Source: Candidatus Altimarinota bacterium
Lineage (GTDB): Bacteria > Patescibacteriota > Gracilibacteria > BD1-5 > UBA2023
Reading direction: 5' to 3'
NCBI GenBank assembly: GCA_943355085.1
Contig: CALREC010000004.1
Span: 1-13,305, forward strand
Length of the DNA stretch: 13,305 nucleotides
Shown here: positions 5,709 to 13,305 of the stretch, one piece after another
How positions within the stretch are numbered: the stretch's first letter is position 1
Layout of the letters: each line of letters starts with the position of its first letter
Notes under the pieces: generated by a model
Seen by the model: the letters and a program-made list of their open reading frames with translations, nothing else
Told to the model about the DNA's origin: nothing
Databases searched by the model: none
Made by a program: the position numbers and the translations under genes

Positions 5709-7085
5709 ATGAAAAAACGAAATCTTATTTCAGGTATACTTCTTTGAATATTATGACTTTCCTGAGTTACAATTGTTTCTTTCGCCACATTTGCACAACT
5801 TCCCTCTTTTCACTTCGATTTTTCCCTTCCACTTCCAAGCAAAAATGATCTCTTTCAAACTATTTCTAGCAACGAACAAAATAAGATTAATATCCTCATA
5901 ACTGGTATCGGTGGTGGTGATCATGATGGTGCAGATTTAACTGATACCATCCTCTTTACATCTATCCATCCAGAAAGCAAGACGGTCTCGTTACTTTCTA
6001 TTCCTCGGGACCTCTATGTAGAATATCCTCTTGGTGGGCGTGGTAAAATCAATGAAATTTATATGCGCTGACTCTCTTCCAAACAAACAGTTGCTCAATC
6101 GATGAATGATCTTGGTGATAAAATGCGTGAAATTACCGGAGAAAAGATGGATCATTATCTCAATATTGACTTTGATGGGTTTATCAAATTTATAGACCTC
6201 CTTGGTGGAATTGAACTCAATATAGAAGAAGACTTAATCGACAACAAATATCCTGATAACAATTGGTGATATACGACATTTTCTCTAAAAAAAGGTCAAC
6301 AGACTCTCGATGGAGCCACAGCTCTAAAATATGCTCGCAGTCGTCACTCAACAAGTGATTTTGATCGATCACACCGACAACAACTTGTTATAAAATCCCT
6401 AAAAGAGAAGCTTTTTTCCCTAGATATTCTCACAAGCCCAACAAAAGTAAAATCTCTCTATTATGCAGTTGTTTCGCATATTAAAACAGATCTTTCCATG
6501 GGACAACTTGCGTCTTTGGCACTCTTTGGCAAAGATGTGCCTACATCAAACATTCTCGCGTTTAATCTCAATGATTCTTGTTTCCAGTGACTCGCATACT
6601 GCCAGAGTGGAGGTTTTCTCTATACTCCAATTCGCGACCTCTTTGGTGGAGCTTCAGTACTTCTGCCAGATGGGGCGACACCCACAAATATCAATGCATA
6701 CGCAGAAACATCTAAATTTTCAAATATTGTCTTCAATTATCCAGAAATGTTTCTCGAAAACCAAGAAATCACCATTATAAACTCAACAAAATCTTCTGGT
6801 ATAGCGAACACCATAGCACTCTATCTCAAAAAATTCGGGTTCAATATACCCGACAGAGATAGTATCGGAAGTACCAAAGATCTATATGAAAAAACCCAGG
6901 TATTTGCGACTTGGGATTCAGAAAACAAAATTTGAATTTCTCCAACTTCTAAAACTCTTGAGGCGCTTTCACTCTTTCTGTTTGCACCACAACAAACGAT
7001 ACCAACAAATAGATATTCAAAGACTCCGGGCCCAAAAATAGAAGTCATACTTGGTAAAGATTACAAGATAGCAGTCGGAGAATAA
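5709..7085 (+). CDS. LytR-CpsA-Psr (LCP) family protein with LytR_C domain
   Basis: LCP enzymes transfer glycopolymers from a lipid carrier to peptidoglycan outside the membrane. This one has 458 residues with seven TGA codons read as Gly, three of them in the N-terminal membrane segment (about 8-30, LISGILLGILGLSGVTIVSF). LCP motifs in order: INILITGIGGG then DLTDTILF (Asp residues), LLSIPRDLYVEYP (the conserved Arg is R100), KINEIY, FIKFIDLLGGIELNI, and GATALKYARSRH (208-213) with FDRSHRQQLVIKSL. From about 352 there is a second domain starting EITIINSTKSSGIANTIALY, typical of LytR_C. All key arginines seem present, so it is probably active. It lies 62 bp upstream of the PBP on the same strand. 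Stop is TAA. The attached polymer is unknown. Confidence 0.92.
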
Positions 7086-7108
7086 ATATTTGAAAAAAAA
7101 CATTTTCT

Positions 7109-7134
7109 AAATACACTCTAGGAGTATTTTTTTC
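7109..7134 (+). terminator. Weak hairpin with T-run between LCP and PBP genes
   Basis: The stem aaat-(ac)-ACTC-tag-GAGT-attt has a two-base bulge and is followed by seven T residues (7127-7133). It may end or attenuate LCP transcription before the PBP. The stem is short and AT-rich. Confidence 0.45.
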
Positions 7135-7147
7135 AAAACCATCCCCT

Positions 7148-10100
7148 ATGTCAGAATTCAAAAAAGAAAAAATCAAAATATCAACACTCAAAAAAGCCTA
7201 CCTAGCAACAAAAACCAAGAAGCACTGAACTGGCAAATATCTCGCCCTCTATGTGAGTATTTTAATTATCTTTCTCAGTATATTTTGAGTTGTTTGAGTG
7301 GCAATATACTATCTCCACGATATTCCAACTATATCTAAAATTGAAAGTGATATACTTCCAGAAAGCAGTGTGATTTATGATAGAAATGGATGAGAGCTTT
7401 ATAAACTCTATAATGAAGAGAAGCGCACCTATGTTCCCTATGATCAGATTTCGAGTCATATGCGAAATGCTATTATCAGTGCTGAGGATAAGACATTCTT
7501 TGAAAATCCATGAATTGATTTTAAAGGCCTCATTCGGGCAGGACTTAATTATATCACTGGAAAAACAGATAAGGTGCAGTGAACCTCTACTATAAGTCAA
7601 CAACTCATCAAAAATGTCTTTTTTACATCCGAAAGAAGTACGGATCGAAAAGTTAAAGAGATCTATCTCTCGTATGAGCTCAATAACAAATATTCTAAAG
7701 AAAAAATTCTCGAACTCTATCTCAATAAAATTAGTTTTTGAAACAACGCCTATGGTATAGAAGAAGCGGCAAAAACATATTTCAATAAATCTATCAGGGA
7801 TGTAGGGGTCCTTGGTAGCTCGATTCTCGCATCACTCCCAAAAGGTTCTTCATACTATTCGCCATACTCACACAAAGATCGTCTCATGGGGTATTTTTCT
7901 GTCTATGCCATGGAGAACCCAAAAGATGTCATCAAACTTGAGATGAACGAAAAAGACTCTCGATATCAGGATCTTATTGAAAAATTTAAAAATTTTTTTT
8001 CGGGCCTTGAGTTCAAGCCTCTCACTCAGACCAAAATAAGTATATGCAATGTAAAACAAGAATTTCTCAAAAAAATCTATTCTCTTGATGATCGTGGATG
8101 TACTACGCTTGATTATAACGAACTGCTCGGATTTTTAAATTCTATACGAATAGAAGGACTACTAAACGAGGAAATTGTCCCAGAAAAAATCGTTACACCT
8201 TTAAAAAAATGAAAAACTGGGCTTGTCGCAAATACAACTCAAGCACCAGTCACTACATCCGGAAGTATAGACCAAAAAATAAACAAAAAAGTGATGGTCA
8301 TTGAGTACAACACCGGACGCAAAGATTTTGTTCTGGGTCGTATGTTTGAAGATCTGAAAATTACACCCGCTGAATATCAAAGTGCATTTATAAATGGGCT
8401 CGATTTTCAATTTCGAAAATATCAAGAAAATATCAAATATCCCCATTTCGTATTTTATATCAAAGATTATCTAGAAAACAAATATGGAAAGGACTTTGAA
8501 GCTCAGGGTGGACTCAGGATTTATACAACTATAGATCCAATTCTTCAAAACAAGGCAGAAGAGCTCGTCAAAAAACAAGTGGCTATCAATATTCCAAAGT
8601 ATGGTGCAAAATCTGCGGCATTAGTAAGTATGGATAACAAGACTGGGCAAATTATCGCCATGGTAGGGGGCGTTGACTATTTTAATGGCGAAGAGGATGG
8701 TAATGTGAATATTATAACATCAAAACGCCAACCAGGATCTTCCTTTAAGCCCATTGTATACACGCTGGCTATTTCTAAAAATCCAATTAGTCCTGATACG
8801 CCAGTATTTGATCTAAAAACGAAATTTGGCGATTGGGAACCCAATAACTATGATAAAAAATTTTTAGGAAAGATGAGCGTTAAGAAAGCGCTAGGCTACT
8901 CTCGAAATATTCCGGCTGTTAAGATGCTCTATCTTGCAGGAGGAGAGGCAAGTGTCATTGAATTTGCTGAGAGTCTCTGAATAGTATCTCTCAATAAAGA
9001 TGGTGATTATGGAGCAACATTGTCGATTGGCACCGGTGAATTAAAACCTATAGAGCTTATGCAGGCATATAGCGTCTTTGCGAATGGCGGGTACAAAAAA
9101 GAGTTAAATCCTATACTCAAGATAACCGACAAAAAGGGAAATCTGATCGAACAATACACGGATAATCGTGGAAAATATGTCGTATCCGATGCTTCTGCGT
9201 ACATCATAAACACTATTCTCTCTGATGCCTCAAGTCGTCCTGGAGATTTCTGGAACAATGTACTCACACTAAAAGATCGTCCTGTTGGAGCCAAAACGGG
9301 CACTTCCAATAAAGATGTGAGCACAGGTAACAAAAAACTTATTCTTCCTCGGGATCTTTGGACTGCGGGGTATACACCTCAGATTACAACGGTTGTATGG
9401 GCAGGAAATGTAGATGGTTCAGAAACAAAATGAACATGCGACGGGCTCAATTGTGCAGCGCCTATTTGGCATGATTTCATGGAAATAGCACATAAAAATC
9501 TACCCAAAGAGTCATTCACAAAACCAGAGAGCGTATTGTCTGCAACCATTAGTCAGATTTCTGGTCGACTGGCAACCGAGTCTACCCCAGATAAACTCAA
9601 GATTACTTCTATCTTTGCGGTCAAGCCAACCGAATATGAAGGTGCTCTTGAGGCTGTAGAAGTAGATAGCCTTTGTAATGGCAAGGTTACAAGCAATACT
9701 CCACCGGAGGCGATTAAAAAATGATATCTTGCTACCAAGCTCAATCCTATCATAGATGGGTATGAGAAAGATTGGCTTTCTTCGATTTATGGATGGATAA
9801 AATCTGAAGCTTGAATGGCATATTTTTCAGGAACGGAAAATATTTTAGGCGAGGTGAGTGACGAGATCTGTGTCCGCCCCAATGCAGGACTTTCAAATAT
9901 AACTATTTCAGCATCTTTTAAGGATGGCTGAGTATATCCTCTTGCGAAATATCCATTTGAAATAAGGTACAATTCGGATAATGCCGTGGTAAGACTCGAG
10001 TTCTTGAAAGATGGAAATATTATTCAGAAGTATCCTATTTCAGAAAATAATTCCGGAGGGGTATTCAAAGTTCCAAGTATGGTTTTTGGAGAGGACTTCC

Positions 10101-10489
10101 GAGGGGAACGCACTCTTTCATTCCGAGCGGTTGATAAGTACGGATATGCTGGGATATATACAACAAAAGTAACTTTTGAGGACAAAGATACCACTTCAAT
10201 TATCACCATAAACAGTCCTCTGAAAGAAACAGCTACTACTAGAATCTATGGGGATCAGTATTTTAATCTTCGTTTTACTCTTTCTCCTTGAGAATATCCC
10301 ATAACCAGAGTCAATCTATACATAGATGGAAATTTGATAAAAATTCTCCCCGATGAGAGAGAGCAGACTATTGCAATCAATGAAGAAAAAGATATACTCA
10401 TCTGAGCGCATACTGCAGAAATAGAAATTATAGATGCAAAAATGCGCAAAACCAGAAAATCTTTTCCTTTTGAAGTCATACCCCGATAA
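7148..10489 (+). CDS. Bifunctional class A penicillin-binding protein (GT51 transglycosylase + transpeptidase)
   Basis: Polymerises lipid II into glycan strands and cross-links the peptides at the outer face of the membrane. It has 1113 residues with 15 TGA codons read as Gly. It starts with a basic cytoplasmic tail and a membrane segment (about 31-56). The GT51 domain follows: IISAEDKTFFENPG-ID (catalytic E113; Gly122 is TGA), QG-TSTISQQLIKN (Gly145 is TGA), RKVKEIYLSYELN, LELYLNKISFG-NNAYGI (Gly198 is TGA). An extended linker of about 240-450 precedes the transpeptidase: GLRIYTTID, QPGSSFKPIVYTLA (nucleophile S531, K534), SRN (585-587), KTGTSN (716-721). The C-terminal 240 or so residues look like two Ig-like beta domains. 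All catalytic motifs are intact. It is larger than typical PBP1A (about 720-850). The next gene starts 10 bp after the TAA, implying an operon. Which PBP1 subtype it matches is not decided. Confidence 0.95.
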
Positions 10490-10499
10490 TCCCTGTTTT

Positions 10500-13175
10500 A
10501 TGAAAAAATTCATATTTATACTTATTGTGCTTCTGTGATCATGATTTCTTGTGATTCTTTCGTTTTCAAAAGATATACAAATCACTCTAAAAAATAGTAC
10601 CATTATTGATTTTCGTGAATGAGAAAAGCTTTCTGTGTGGGATGAAACAAAAAAAGATTTTACAGAAGTTAGTCTTTCCTGATCAAATATGAGTTCAGGC
10701 GCATTATATTTTCACCAAATTTCACCGATAGATGGCATTTACTACAAAAGCACTGACAGTGAACCATTCACATTAACAAAAACTGGGACAACAAATATTG
10801 TTACCTTTGGTTCAGGTTTATTTGTTTTCAACCTACAAACAGGTTTGGAAAAATATGAATTTCGTGCTCACGATATAAGCTTCGTACCAAGTGGACGTGG
10901 TGTTTTTCTCGTAGATACAACACAGGAAGATATTATTATCTTTCCTTTTGATACATTTTTAAACATGGCGCTTATAGACAGCTCCACTCAGTCTCATGTC
11001 ACCAACTTTATTTTATTCCCCTCTCTGGTCTTTAAGCACAATCCAACAAATACATCCGAATTAAAGGGTGCTGATATTCTCCGGATCTCACTTCTGGATT
11101 CCATTCGATATGTGGATATGAATGTACCTGAGGATAGGGGTATGGTTTTCCCTCAGGATACACGAAAGGAAAATGAGGAAACATTTAAGATAATACACTC
11201 TGACGTCAAAAAGAGATTTACTGCTCTTGGTCAAATGTATAGCGCACTCAAAGAACAGAACAACCAAAATAAAGATGATCCTTCTTTTTTCTATGACCCA
11301 AAAAATCTCCTTATAAACGATTTAAAAAAAGAAATATTTCTCAAGAACAACCTTATAAAAAATATAGCGCAAGCAACAAATAATGCCAAAAAAACTGGTA
11401 AAAAAGATATAGAAAATGTTCTGACAGAGATGCAAACCTTAAGTCCTCAAAAATACATAGAAGGTATTGCGATTTTAAAGAAACATTATTACCTCGGACT
11501 ATTTACTCGTTTTATCGCTAATCAAAATGGAGGTATTGATTTTTCTATGCCCGAGTCATTGCTCGTAGAGATCGGAGAAAAGATTATCAAAAAAACTCCA
11601 TTTCAGAAACAAGGAGCTTACTATGCTCAACTTTCTGATCTGTTTTCTGTCTACTACTTCTTCGGACTCAGTCAACAAGATCTCAATGCCTATTTTGAGA
11701 AGAATCTTCAGAAAATCCTCTATAATAAAGCACTTACGAAAAATGAATTTCTTCCCTTTGTTTTCTTTGTAACGCAGTACCTATCAACAGGACCTGGGAT
11801 ACCAAACGAGAATACTTTGCGTATAATCAATCATCTTTTTCAGATTACAAACGAATATTATATATATAACCAAACTCAAGCATCCAAACTGACCACGACG
11901 ATCTCCACTATCTACTATAATTACACAAAAATTTTCTCAAAAATCTACAATGTTTTTTTGAATACTTTTATAGATAAAACGGATAAAGGCTTACTTCTGA
12001 AGGAAAATTATCGTCCATGAGAACTTAATGCCCTGGAAGATACCTTTAAAACTGCTTTTTCACAGGTGGTGAATGAAGCAAAAAATGACACAGAAAGAAA
12101 AAAAGATATCCTATATGCAAATAATAGCCTTCAATCTAATCCCCAGGTCGTGGATAGTTATACCTTATTAAAAAATACACTCGCATCTCTGAGTACTCTC
12201 GTTGCCATGTTCGATAACTATTCAAAATATTTGAACGATTTTAAATTGAATGAAAGTAACAAATCGGCGCGAGGTATACTCGTGGAGGATGAAAACCTTA
12301 TGAGCATAGAAATATTGAATGCGTATTTAGGAAAATTTAATAACTTAGATATTTCTAGTCTACGTGTTTTAAACAACTTCAAACAAGATAATTTCTATGA
12401 AGTACAGGTAAAGATAATGACCCATACCTTTAATTTTAGGCTCTGGGGTCAATGACATCTCCTGACCGATATATCATATACAAATAATCTGGGCGAAAAA
12501 CAAACTTTTCCAAATATCATAATATCACTGGATCAAAAAGAAGAGCAGCTCCAAGACCTTCTTGGTTCAACAGATGATCCCATTCTCATGTATAAATATG
12601 ATTTTAAAAATTTCTTTGAGATGACTTTTTTGAAAAATAATTCCACTTCATCAGGTCCGACATGATCTGAATCTACTATAGTTAAGATTGAGCCCTTTGT
12701 TACCCCCGAAATTCAACTCTTTATTCAAAAAGAGTTACTAGATAAAGATTTTAAAAATATTTATAATTTTCTTCCTATCGGATTTAAAAATATACAAGCA
12801 TCTATAGATGAGCAGGGAGACTATGTCATTGCATTAAAAGATATTAGCAAGTGATTTCAGGGGCAAGAGAATAGTTACAATATCGAACTGGAATCAAAAT
12901 ATATATTTAAGAGACATACTTTTTCACGTATCATGCTTAAGTTGAAGCAAGAAGAAGATATAGGGGGGTATGATTTAAATGAAACTTTGATAGAGATATT
13001 GCCTGCACGTATAGCTCTACTTTCCCTTCCAGATACACTCAAAGACTTAGGCTATTATCTCGATGCTCTAAAATGATCCTATAATAACCAGAAATCAATA
13101 ACTATAGACCTGGTTGGTAAAAAGATTCTTTTAGACGCTCTTCCTGTTATTCCAAAATTTCCAACTCCAGAATAA
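10500..13175 (+). CDS. Large membrane-anchored extracytoplasmic protein of unknown function
   Basis: 891 residues after reading nine TGA codons as Gly. The N-terminus MKKFIFILIVLLGSGFLVIL is a signal anchor or signal peptide; no lipobox Cys is seen. Residues about 26-160 are beta-rich with a run of short strands (ITLKNSTIIDFREGEKLSVW…GALYFHQ…FTLTKTGTTNIVTFGSGLFV), loosely reminiscent of a FecR-like domain (low confidence). From about 220 to 660 it is helical and Lys/Asn-rich. The C-terminal third alternates strands and helices (THTFNFRLWGQ-GHLLTDISY). It ends in KFPTPE and TAA. It starts 10 bp after the PBP stop, so it is probably co-expressed and likely works in the envelope, perhaps with the PBP. 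I do not recognise the family. Such large envelope proteins are commonly lineage-specific. Confidence 0.8.
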
Positions 13176-13188
13176 TTTACTCTAAACA

Positions 13189-13194
13189 TATAAT
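13189..13194 (+). promoter_or_regulatory. Possible -10 box for the last gene
   Basis: A perfect TATAAT lies 29 bases before the start codon at 13224, with no convincing -35 at 16-18 bp. Confidence 0.35.
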
Positions 13195-13223
13195 TTTTTA
13201 TTACTTCGCTTACATTCTTTCCT

Positions 13224-13305
13224 ATGAAAAAAAACACTTCTATAAAGCTCATTGCTTTTATTATTATGATCGGCATAATAGCCTCGTTTCTCGCTCCACC
13301 AATTA
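13224..13305 (+). CDS. Start of an exported or membrane protein (3' end outside window)
   Basis: Only 27 codons are visible. The N-terminus MKKNTSIKLIAFIIMIGIIA has lysines followed by a hydrophobic run and then SFLAPP, the shape of a signal peptide or signal anchor. It is on the same strand as the envelope cluster, 48 bp after the previous stop. Its function cannot be told from this fragment. Confidence 0.6.
   Translation, partial: MKKNTSIKLIAFIIMIGIIASFLAPPI

Noticed and set aside
6463..6780. A separate 105-codon plus-strand gene inside the LCP gene
   Set aside because: It is in a different frame from the continuous LCP reading, which carries the LytR_C domain through this region.
3..13175. 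TGA as tryptophan (code 4) or selenocysteine
   Set aside because: TGA falls on conserved Gly positions in DnaE, GT51 and the membrane helix of LCP, while Trp is encoded by TGG in the same proteins. Selenocysteine would need a SECIS element at each of many sites.

Overview
The window reads as bacterial DNA that uses genetic code 25, in which UGA means glycine. This points to the Candidate Phyla Radiation, either Gracilibacteria (BD1-5) or Absconditabacteria (SR1). Under the standard code nearly every gene looks shattered by TGA. Reading TGA as Gly joins the pieces into a few full-length proteins. I count about 46 in-frame TGA codons in eight genes, several of them at invariant glycines (DnaE KGLG-DGP, GT51 NPG-ID and QG-TST). 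All nine genes whose 3' ends are present stop at TAA or TAG, never TGA. The sequence is AT-rich, has few clear Shine-Dalgarno motifs and has short intergenic gaps.

Layout. (1) 3-1679: C-terminal 558 residues of replicative DNA polymerase III alpha (dnaE), with two GC-rich palindromic repeats translated in frame. (2) 1842-1916: tRNA-Phe(GAA), followed by about 410 bp without a gene. That stretch holds terminators, a second copy of the tRNA 3' end and an inverted fragment of its T arm, enclosing a foldable region. (3) 2328-2972: ribosomal protein bL25 (CTC type) with its own promoter and terminator. (4) 3136-4101: a two-gene unit encoding a thioredoxin-fold protein with a Cys-rich tail and a winged-helix protein with a degenerate nucleotidyltransferase-like half. 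(5) 4138-4890, minus strand: a TIM-barrel sugar-phosphate isomerase/epimerase-like protein, convergent with (4) across a shared bidirectional terminator. (6) 5023-5472: an unrecognised 149-residue protein. (7) 5709 to the right edge: a cell-envelope cluster. It encodes an LCP (LytR-CpsA-Psr) protein, a 1113-residue bifunctional class A penicillin-binding protein, an 891-residue membrane-anchored protein of unknown function, and the start of another exported or membrane protein.

How the genes work together. The first part is information processing (replication, tRNA, ribosome). The right half is envelope building: the PBP polymerises and cross-links peptidoglycan, the LCP protein probably attaches a phosphate-linked glycopolymer to it, and the two downstream genes run in the same direction, the first only 10 bp after the PBP. 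The central genes look like small regulatory or redox proteins whose canonical catalytic residues appear to be missing. The most unusual features are the twice-repeated palindrome inside dnaE, the tRNA-tail-bounded structured region, and the cluster of apparently catalytically degenerate proteins.
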